A program made the translations under genes and the position numbers. Of a stretch of 34,208 nucleotides of DNA, positions 27,970-34,208 are shown one piece after another (position 1 is the first letter of the stretch; the number at the start of each line of letters is the position of its first letter). Source of the DNA: a virus; the IMG/VR virus record IMGVR_UViG_3300046010_002208, positions 1-34,208 of that record. One strand, 5' to 3'. Under the pieces are notes generated by a model that worked only from the letters and a program-made list of their open reading frames with translations, had not been told where the DNA came from and made no database searches.

Positions 27970-29499
27970 CTATTTTGTTGAATTGATAATTGCTTGGGCG
28001 AGGCGCAAAGAAATCTTGCGACCTTCTTCTTCTGTTGGTGAAGGAAGCGGATCAATGGCGCGAAGTTCTGATGCCTTATGACCGACAAGGGTTTCAGTTT
28101 CAACCCATCCGTCACGGAGTTCACGATAAACACGAATCAAAATCGCAGGGTCGCCTTCTTCGGCGGTAATTGAGAAATCCGAGTTCGGGATTCCGAGGAC
28201 ACCTTCGCGCATCACATGCTCAATGCGACCGCGTGCAGTTCCTCCTGATGAATCCCACTCAACAAAATCGCCCACAACATCAACTGCGCGGGCATACTCT
28301 TCTTCGTCTTCTTCATCTTCCATTGAACCTGATTCGCCGACCATCTGCGCCATCACTTCAACGGCTCGCATAATGTATTCGTGACCTTCGGACAGGTCTG
28401 AGAAAATACTCTTGAGTGCGATGAGTGAATCGCCTGTGACTTCGCGGCCTTCCTTGACTGCTTCAATCGCAGCGCGTAGTTGCTCACGAGCTTGAACGGA
28501 TGTTGTTGGATAAGCAGGATAAGTGACAACTGAAACATCGCCATCAGAGAGTGAAACCTCTGTCAATACGCGAACTGTGCGGTCATCATTCCATTTCTGA
28601 CGAATAACACGGAAAGCGAAGGACATCTGATCAACATCGCCACGCTCGACGAGGGTGTAGATGTCTCGACCTTCTTGAGTATCTGCTAAATCTGCGTCAA
28701 AGCGCAATCCACGATCATCTTCTTCAAGTCTCAATGTGCCATTCTTCGTGCGAGCTAGCGGCAGACCTTCATGGTTCACAAGCAATCTAACATCAGGAGT
28801 TTCGCTCAAAGTCTTGCGAAATGCGCCTGGTGCAATTTTTTCCTTGAAGGGTAGTGGCACGCTTGAGTCATGAAAGACTGCGGCATAACCTGACAAGCGC
28901 ATTGAGCCACCTTCGGCTCGTGCCTCAACATCGCGCACTGTAAATGTGCGGCGTTCAATTTTCTTCATTTTGCTCCTTGAATCGGCTTCGGCATTGAGGG
29001 CATCAATCTTGCGTTGCGCCCAATCCTGCGCTCTATCGCTAAAGTTAGAATCTCCGCCCCACAACAACCACGCAACTAACCCTGCGCCTGGATATTGAGG
29101 ATGCGATGAGTCTTTGTTTTTTGGCGCTTGGCCGTCAACCTTATGACGAGCAAACCAAGGTGCCATTTTCCGAACTTTGTTTTCTGTAATTCTTCCCGCC
29201 GCCATTTCGCGTGCTTCACGCTTTGTGGCATCGGTCAAGCCATCTCCCCCAAAGCCTTCACTGATATATTTCAGACCGCGAGCTGCGTTGTCACGAATGA
29301 ATTGAGGCGCGCTCAAATCTACTTGACGAACTTCTCCGCCTGGTTCCATATCTTCAGAAATTGAAACTGCAACCATTTGGTCAATTGCGTCTTGTTTGCT
29401 TGTATGGCATCCAATTGTTGTGTAGGAACCATCAGATTCCTCTTTGACTGTTGCCCAACCTTGACAATCGCTTTGCTTGTCTGAAATGTAATATGGCAT
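27970..29499 (-). CDS. Three-part prohead protease fusion
   Basis: At 509 residues this is far longer than a usual S78 prohead protease. Residues 1-175 form an N-terminal module starting MPYYISDKQSDCQGWATVKE. Residues ~180-330 are the protease, with H243 in LLVNHEG and S293 in QMSFAFRV. After a Glu/Asp-rich linker, residues ~395-495 form a beta module with VGDFVEWDSSGGTARGRI, then ILIRVYREL and LVGHKASELR, seen elsewhere in actinophage head proteins. It should mature the capsid by cutting the delta domain. AGGA precedes the ATG. Confidence 0.85.
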   Translation of the reverse strand: MPYYISDKQSDCQGWATVKEESDGSYTTIGCHTSKQDAIDQMVAVSISEDMEPGGEVRQVDLSAPQFIRDNAARGLKYISEGFGGDGLTDATKREAREMAAGRITENKVRKMAPWFARHKVDGQAPKNKDSSHPQYPGAGLVAWLLWGGDSNFSDRAQDWAQRKIDALNAEADSRSKMKKIERRTFTVRDVEARAEGGSMRLSGYAAVFHDSSVPLPFKEKIAPGAFRKTLSETPDVRLLVNHEGLPLARTKNGTLRLEEDDRGLRFDADLADTQEGRDIYTLVERGDVDQMSFAFRVIRQKWNDDRTVRVLTEVSLSDGDVSVVTYPAYPTTSVQAREQLRAAIEAVKEGREVTGDSLIALKSIFSDLSEGHEYIMRAVEVMAQMVGESGSMEDEEDEEEYARAVDVVGDFVEWDSSGGTARGRIEHVMREGVLGIPNSDFSITAEEGDPAILIRVYRELRDGWVETETLVGHKASELRAIDPLPSPTEEEGRKISLRLAQAIINSTK

Positions 29500-29506
29500 T
29501 TTCGTC

Positions 29507-29956
29507 CTAAATCAGAAGCAGAACTTCTGCATCGTCTTCAAGTATGGAGAAGGAAATCTCTGACATTGCTTGTGCGCTGACAGAACCAAGGGAAGAAATC
29601 GCATTTGCAACGATTGTTGAAACTTGAACTTCTTGTTCTTCTGCTAATTGCGGGAAATTTGGTTGAACATAACTTGGTGATCCAAGTCCACCTGCCACCG
29701 CAGGGGTCACAGGTCGCGTGTTGGCAATGGCTTCTAATCCACCAAGGCTTGCACTTGCCGTTGCTTCGATTTCATCTGCGGCACGAGCAGAGGCAATGAG
29801 TGAACCGAGTGCGCCTACGCCTGTCGCGTTGTGAGTGACAAGTGAATTTGAACTTGATTCAAGTGAGCCTAAATCCGTAGAAGCGGTGGCAATGACAACA
29901 GGGCCAAGAAGGTCTGTGTCAAGAACTCCTGAATCAAGAACAAACTGTGATGGCAT
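29507..29956 (-). CDS. Hypothetical structural protein with LGSL repeats
   Basis: The 149-residue protein has several related blocks (DLGSLESS, GALGSLIAS, SLGGLEAIA, SLGSVSA) spaced by Ala/Ser/Thr-rich stretches, giving a repetitive, beta-like pattern. It follows the portal-side head genes and lies just before the prohead protease. It may be a head-decoration or internal virion protein; no family is recognised. Confidence 0.55.
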   Translation of the reverse strand: MPSQFVLDSGVLDTDLLGPVVIATASTDLGSLESSSNSLVTHNATGVGALGSLIASARAADEIEATASASLGGLEAIANTRPVTPAVAGGLGSPSYVQPNFPQLAEEQEVQVSTIVANAISSLGSVSAQAMSEISFSILEDDAEVLLLI

Positions 29957-29957
29957 T

Positions 29958-30341
29958 CTAAGAAGCCAAAGTCAATGATGCAGTTAGAGAGCCACTTGGA
30001 ATGGTGTAAGTATCACCGGCAGTATAAGCATTGCCAACGATAGTGCCACTGAATAGAAAATTACCAGCAGAAGCATTATCCCAAGCAGTGAAAAAACTAG
30101 CGTCTTCAGAACCCGCAATGTTCGTCCAAGTAACTGCGGCGTCAGAAGCGATTGAACCGCTTGATGCGGCAGCAAATGTGACTTCCTGACGAGTTGTTTC
30201 AGTAGCGGCATTGGCAGTTCCATTCGCCCCAGGGTCGCCTGTGTGTAACTTGACATAGACATTGGCCGCAGAATAAGCAGTGCCATTACCGACCGCATCA
30301 AGGAATTTATTTGCTAAGTATGAACTCAATCCTGTTGCCAT
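29958..30341 (-). CDS. Small head-associated structural protein
   Basis: This 127-residue protein contains VYVKLHTGDPGANGTANAAT and a long beta-rich segment, a pattern often found in phage proteins annotated as tail fibre or head-decoration proteins. It overlaps the portal stop region (TAATG-type) and precedes the LGSL-repeat protein. Its role is probably structural. Confidence 0.6.
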   Translation of the reverse strand: MATGLSSYLANKFLDAVGNGTAYSAANVYVKLHTGDPGANGTANAATETTRQEVTFAAASSGSIASDAAVTWTNIAGSEDASFFTAWDNASAGNFLFSGTIVGNAYTAGDTYTIPSGSLTASLTLAS

Positions 30342-31996
30342 TACTCATCTCCCTCAATGAACTCTTCAATGACTTCTGCGATTCGACCTGCCTCGTCGCG
30401 GATAACCTTCTTGCGAACTTTGCGGCGGTCAATCTGATTTGTGACTTCAATCTTTGGAGCCTCAACATTGACAGTCGGTGCTTCAACGCGAACTTCAGGT
30501 GATTCAAGCATTACCATCGCAGGTTCAACATTGACACTTGGAGCGGCAACATTGACAACAGGCTCAGGCATATTGACCACAGTTCCATTTGCGCGAGCCT
30601 CACGAACATCATAAGCCGCGCTTGGGTCATTCGGATCAATCTGCGAAATTGGTTGAAGTTGTGAACTTGGAACTCCTGTGTGTGCGATAGGCACCATTTC
30701 AACCGCCTTGAGGACTTCTTCAGGATCAAAGCCGACCTGAACCAACTTGCTGACAATGTCAGCTCGTAGATTGAGGCCGACATCCTTAGCATCGGCAGCA
30801 TCAATGTTCTGTAATGGAACGCGGAACTGATCGCCTGCTTCGCCGATAGGTGAGAGGTCTTCTACTGCTCGAACATCGTTCAAGGATAGGAAACCTTCAC
30901 GAAGGCCTTTGGTGTAAGCGTCATAACGCTCAAGAGTTGTGCCACGAAGGAGAGCGTCAAGGTTGAACTTGATAAAGCCATCTGATTCAGGCAACAAAGC
31001 CGAGAGGCTCTGCTCTAGGCGCTCAAGTAGTGGACGAAGGCTATGTTGGACGAATGAGAGGTTTTGAGCCTCTACTGAAGCAAATGACATTGCCCCCGCC
31101 ACAGGATGCCCTAGAAGGCTCACAGGAACGCGGAAAAGGCGTGCTATATCCTCAACATTGAATCTGCGTGCCTCAAGCAATTGCGCGTCGGCAGCGTTCA
31201 AGGTCAAAGGCTTGAAGGCCGCTCCACCTGAGAGAATGCCAATCTTGCCGGCACGATAAGGGCCTGTGTGGGTGATGTTCCAATCGCGGCCAATGTCTTG
31301 TGCCTGCTCTTGAGTCAATTCGCCAGGAACTTCAATCACTCCGCCAGGGTTTGCGGCGTTGCCAAAGTAGGCGGCCGCATAGGTGTCTGCTGCCATCGCC
31401 GCGCCAATGGTGAGGCGAGCGGCGCTGACAGGGCCAAGGCCATAATGTGATCCTGGCAATCTGAACATCGGAATATGGAGGATTTCCCGATTGGTCAGAA
31501 TCTCAGTGCGTGCTTCGTTGGCATCACGAATGGTGATTTCATAGACGAGTGGTTCATTCGGGCGTAGGCGACGAATGCGAACCTCGTCAGGATTCAAACA
31601 ATAAAGCTCCAAGATTTCGTCGTTCTCATCACGAACAGTGAGAATGTAGGCGTTGCCGTGGAGATTGAGCGAAGCGATAACCTGCTCAAAGAACTCAAGG
31701 CGGGAAGTTTCAGGATTCGGTCTGTTAATCCATTCAGGTTGGCTTCCATAGACCGCAGCATAAGCAATGCGGTTGCGACCACGGCGCACATAAGCGCCAA
31801 GCGGTAGCGATGAAATTGTGTCGCCCAAAAGTCTGACGCACGCATAGACAGTTGACATTCGGATTGCAGAATCGGCGGTGACATCAATTCCTGATGGCGC
31901 CATGAATGCAGGACGACCTGGAATGAGCGGCTCAACCCATTGCGAATCATTTGCTCGCTTTTGAACTCCACTACGAATGCGCTTTGAAATTCCCAT
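30341..31996 (-). CDS. Portal protein with C-terminal VNVEAP repeats
   Basis: The first ~430 of 551 residues match HK97-type portals: MSTVYACVRLLGDTISSLPL near the start, LEFFEQVIASLNLHGNAYIL, and the long helical region ending FIKFNLDALLRGTTLERYDA. The portal forms the 12-fold vertex ring for DNA entry. The C-terminal ~90 residues hold short alternating repeats (VVNVAAPSVNVEP, VRVEAPTVNVEAP) likely to form beta-strands, then a charged end. Its start overlaps a small membrane gene (TGATG). Confidence 0.9.
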   Translation of the reverse strand: MGISKRIRSGVQKRANDSQWVEPLIPGRPAFMAPSGIDVTADSAIRMSTVYACVRLLGDTISSLPLGAYVRRGRNRIAYAAVYGSQPEWINRPNPETSRLEFFEQVIASLNLHGNAYILTVRDENDEILELYCLNPDEVRIRRLRPNEPLVYEITIRDANEARTEILTNREILHIPMFRLPGSHYGLGPVSAARLTIGAAMAADTYAAAYFGNAANPGGVIEVPGELTQEQAQDIGRDWNITHTGPYRAGKIGILSGGAAFKPLTLNAADAQLLEARRFNVEDIARLFRVPVSLLGHPVAGAMSFASVEAQNLSFVQHSLRPLLERLEQSLSALLPESDGFIKFNLDALLRGTTLERYDAYTKGLREGFLSLNDVRAVEDLSPIGEAGDQFRVPLQNIDAADAKDVGLNLRADIVSKLVQVGFDPEEVLKAVEMVPIAHTGVPSSQLQPISQIDPNDPSAAYDVREARANGTVVNMPEPVVNVAAPSVNVEPAMVMLESPEVRVEAPTVNVEAPKIEVTNQIDRRKVRKKVIRDEAGRIAEVIEEFIEGDE

Positions 31997-32136
31997 CAGT
32001 TAGCCTTCTCCGTGATCCATACTAGAAACGACCCCAAGCAGATGAGAGCTAGAGGAACGGACACCATTGCAAGTCCTGTCGTGGCGATAATCAAACCGCC
32101 AAAGCCGACGAGGGCTGAGACATCAAGTTTTTTCAT
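31996..32136 (-). CDS. 46-residue membrane protein between terminase and portal
   Basis: The protein has two hydrophobic segments (residues ~6-22 and ~24-40, including VGFGGLIIATTGLAM and LALICLGSFLVW) and starts MKKLD. AGAGG lies before ATG 32136 and its TGA overlaps the portal ATG. Small membrane proteins here are known in some siphoviruses, but no function can be given. Confidence 0.6.
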   Translation of the reverse strand: MKKLDVSALVGFGGLIIATTGLAMVSVPLALICLGSFLVWITEKAN

Positions 32137-32144
32137 ATCGCCTC

Positions 32145-33671
32145 TCAGACTTGAATTGAAAAGAATTTAGCCACAGGCGCCTTCGGCGGTGGCGGTTGTG
32201 TTGCCCTGTCATAACCAAAAATAGCAGCGACGGCGGCATCCACTTTGCGTCGTGCCGATGCCTTGGCAACCATCACTCCACGACTTGATTGCTTTGTGAC
32301 GCAGTTGGCGACATGTCTTGCGAGTCGCTCGTCTCCGTCGTGAGTGAAGGATTGATTGACGACTGCTTCGTAGAACTTTTGAGTTGCAGGAACCATTCGC
32401 TCTGCTGAGTTGGGATATGCCACCACGGGCAATCCTTCTTCGTCGAGAACCATAAAGGTTCTGTTCCACCTTGCGGGATCGAAAACAATCTCGCGGACAT
32501 TGATTCGATTATTGCGTGCAGTTGCAATGATGGTCGCTTCAACTTCTGCGACTGGCACGAACCATCCTTGTTCTGCATTATCAGGCTTCTCCCATAATCC
32601 CACAACTGAGCAATGTGGCTTTTCTCCGCCGAGATACCACGCAAGCAACGCAGTTGAGTCATTTGAGAATGAACCATCGAAGGCAAGCACAACATCTTCT
32701 CCTGGAATGTTGGGTCTGCCCTCGTAGGTCAGCGCTTCCCAAGAACCTTGTGGAAGCCACGCAGTTGTTGTGCTAACAAATGTGTTGCATCGTTTAGTGC
32801 GAAATTCTGCTTCAGGTGTTCGCAAGACTGCCGACTCAAAATCTTGAGTGTCAACAATATCTCCAAGGCCAGGGTTTGCCTCTGCCCACACTTCAGGTTT
32901 TCTATGGTCAGCATCAACGGAAACAGGTTCCCACCACGCAAAGAAGAACGAAGGATCAACCTGTTCGCCTTTGACTAACTTCTGTCCGTATTGGTAGAGC
33001 GAATAACAGAGCGAGTCTTGACCATTGGCCGACGATTTGACGCCAGCAGTCGTGATGCCGAAAAGTAAAGAATCCGCACGAGCGCCACCGGCAAGCGATA
33101 GCGTGTTCCATAAATCCCACGACGGTTGTGCGTGAACCTCGTCAAAGATGACAAGCGGTGAAGGGTTGAGGCCTTCCTTGGTGTATGCCTCGGCAGAGAG
33201 GACACGATAAACGCTCGCCTTCTCTTTGTATTCAATCGCGTCACGATACAAAGTGAACATTGATGAAAGTTCCTCATCAAGTTCAATCATTCGTTTCGCA
33301 GTTCCGAAAACAATGCGTGCTTGATCTCTATCTGCTGCGCAAGAATAAATTTCTGAACCATTGCCGCCGATTGTCAAACCTGCCAAGCCCATTGAAGCTG
33401 CCAATGCTGACTTGCCATTCTTGCGAGCCATTCCGACAAGTGCGGTGCGATGTCTGAATCTGCCATCGTCGCGGCGTGCTAGTGCGTGGCGCAATAATTC
33501 TTTCTGCCAATCACGAAGCACAAGAAGTTTTCCGGCAGGAGAAGCGACGGAATCTTTCGTCACTCGACAAACGGCTTCCGCGAACTTGGCATAAATGTCG
33601 CCATCGCCATTGTCTTGTTCAGACTGTGGCACCGGCGTTAGCCAACGCGGGGGCCAACTATTTTGCGTCAT
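32145..33671 (-). CDS. Large terminase subunit
   Basis: The 508-residue protein has an ATPase half with Walker A GMARKNGKS (80-88) and Walker B VIFDEVHA (D177, E178). The nuclease half starts with the VVLAFDGSFSND acidic motif and includes further conserved acids (REIVFDPARW). It pumps DNA into the prohead and cuts concatemers. ATG 33671 is chosen because it overlaps the small-terminase stop by about 14 bases; an upstream ATG at 33722 would lie deep inside that gene. Confidence 0.9.
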   Translation of the reverse strand: MTQNSWPPRWLTPVPQSEQDNGDGDIYAKFAEAVCRVTKDSVASPAGKLLVLRDWQKELLRHALARRDDGRFRHRTALVGMARKNGKSALAASMGLAGLTIGGNGSEIYSCAADRDQARIVFGTAKRMIELDEELSSMFTLYRDAIEYKEKASVYRVLSAEAYTKEGLNPSPLVIFDEVHAQPSWDLWNTLSLAGGARADSLLFGITTAGVKSSANGQDSLCYSLYQYGQKLVKGEQVDPSFFFAWWEPVSVDADHRKPEVWAEANPGLGDIVDTQDFESAVLRTPEAEFRTKRCNTFVSTTTAWLPQGSWEALTYEGRPNIPGEDVVLAFDGSFSNDSTALLAWYLGGEKPHCSVVGLWEKPDNAEQGWFVPVAEVEATIIATARNNRINVREIVFDPARWNRTFMVLDEEGLPVVAYPNSAERMVPATQKFYEAVVNQSFTHDGDERLARHVANCVTKQSSRGVMVAKASARRKVDAAVAAIFGYDRATQPPPPKAPVAKFFSIQV

Positions 33672-34119
33672 TCTTCTGCGCCAATATTTCTTCGAGCTTG
33701 GTGCGAGCCTTGACTTCGGCAACGCCCATCTTGCTACGATCCACAGGCGTCAATCCGAGTTGGCAAAGTAATTTGAAAATCTCAGTCTCAATCGTTGAGA
33801 GCATCCCAAACAAAGGGTTGGCATAGGCGTAGCCCTTGTCCGTGTAAAGAACAAACGCACTCTTCTTCATTTCCTTAGCAAGTTCTTTTTGCCGAGTCAT
33901 TTTTTCAACGAGCGAAGTGAGTAAGTGTTCATCGGTCACGGCAATCCAAGGCGCAAGCCTGCGCAACTCAGACCACTTGGCCTGTTGATCCTTGGTCAGG
34001 TGCGTTGGCGGTTGAGCGGAACTTTGCGGAAGCACAATCACCTTGCCTTGATCGGGCAATTTTCTTTTGCCAGGATTCCCCAAAGCTCGCTTGAGTTCTG
34101 TTGGTTTCGCGTGTGTCAT
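33658..34119 (-). CDS. Small terminase subunit (P27-like)
   Basis: The 153-residue protein starts MTHAKPTELKRALGNPGKRK, the typical opening of P27-type small terminases, and is mostly helical with a DNA-binding-like N-terminus. It recognises the packaging site, likely the repeat near the window ends. The 15-base palindrome with a GGGGG ribosome site lies upstream. The large subunit follows in an overlap. Confidence 0.85.
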   Translation of the reverse strand: MTHAKPTELKRALGNPGKRKLPDQGKVIVLPQSSAQPPTHLTKDQQAKWSELRRLAPWIAVTDEHLLTSLVEKMTRQKELAKEMKKSAFVLYTDKGYAYANPLFGMLSTIETEIFKLLCQLGLTPVDRSKMGVAEVKARTKLEEILAQKNDAK

Positions 34120-34127
34120 TTTTTTCT

Positions 34128-34141
34128 AGTTCCCCCGAACT
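34128..34141 (-). promoter_or_regulatory. Second copy of the ribosome-site palindrome
   Basis: AGTTCCCCCGAACT recurs here before the small terminase gene, nine bases from the ATG. In RNA its loop carries the G-rich ribosome site, as at 26429-26442. It may link translation of terS and the capsid-adjacent glycosyltransferase. Confidence 0.35.
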
Positions 34142-34142
34142 G

Positions 34143-34163
34143 AAAACAAAAACCCCGTAGGGT
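34143..34163 (-). terminator. Small intrinsic terminator upstream of terS
   Basis: On the minus strand, ACCC-TACG-GGGT forms a 4-bp stem with a UACG tetraloop, followed by TTTTGTTTT. The stem is short but the UNCG-type loop is unusually stable. In a circular genome it would stop early transcripts that run past HNH across the end junction before they reach terS. Confidence 0.45.
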
Positions 34164-34188
34164 GCTAAACTGCGGACAGGTGTAAGAA

Positions 34189-34200
34189 GGAATACGCGGG
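34189..34200. repeat. Right copy of 12-bp terminal direct repeat
   Basis: This is the second copy of GGAATACGCGGG, identical to 4-15. The distance to the left copy through a circular junction is 23 bp, about two helical turns. GGGTGCT also recurs near both ends (14-20 and 34160-34166). The terminal placement supports a cos or packaging site. Confidence 0.6.
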
Positions 34201-34208
34201 CTCTACTC

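Noticed and set aside
1-34208. Prophage or integrative element bounded by att repeats
   Set aside because: No integrase, excisionase or host flanking gene is present; the repeat next to terminase and HNH fits a packaging site better.

Overview
The window looks like an essentially complete genome of a tailed double-stranded DNA phage (siphovirus type) that infects an actinobacterium. It carries P27-like small terminase, large terminase, portal, S78 prohead protease, HK97-fold capsid, head-tail connectors, tail proteins, a frameshifted tail assembly chaperone and an 800-residue tape measure. It also has an endolysin with nearby membrane proteins, a WhiB-family regulator (a hallmark of Actinobacteria and their phages), a Prim-Pol/helicase, recombination nucleases and two DNA methyltransferases. 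A tail gene of a type common in aquatic phages, and the moderate GC content, suggest a freshwater or marine actinobacterial host; that is inference. No integrase, tRNA gene of normal form, CRISPR array or insertion sequence was found. The conventional phage map is the reverse complement of this window.

Layout, read along the minus strand from high to low coordinates. 34119-23236: packaging, head and connector genes, then tail genes up to the assembly chaperone. 23236-16238: tape measure, minor tail proteins, glycine-rich fibre and a GT25 glycosyltransferase. 16238-15332: lysis cassette of two small membrane proteins around a cysteine-protease-type endolysin. 15327-12794: DUF6378-like protein, two glycosyltransferases and a sugar-nucleotide SDR. 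12797-11231 (plus strand): a short rightward operon of small proteins, including a ribbon-helix-helix protein and a stand-alone Prim-Pol. 11063-80 (minus): the early region with a recombination module (resolvase, WhiB, SLT protein, RecB-like nuclease, SSB-like protein), a structured intergenic region, an amino-methyltransferase, a split cytosine-C5 methyltransferase, the Prim-Pol/helicase, a repeat-rich candidate origin, small zinc proteins, endonuclease VII and HNH.

Most genes are packed with ATGA, TAATG or TGATG overlaps, so long translationally coupled operons are likely. A divergent promoter region at 11064-11230 separates the early leftward operon from the rightward operon. A 12-bp direct repeat lies within 15 bases of both window ends; in a circle the two copies would be 23 bp apart, next to the terminase genes, which fits a cos or packaging site. 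A small hairpin-plus-U-tract terminator just upstream of the small terminase could separate early from late transcription.

The most notable items are: the candidate origin at 1896-2358 (DnaA-like boxes plus six GGGAAACA-type motifs and a long hairpin); the split C5 methyltransferase with a third open frame overprinted inside it; the tRNA-like structured region at 7440-7577; four glycosyltransferases spread through the virion genes; duplicated major tail proteins; and a second Prim-Pol on the opposite strand.
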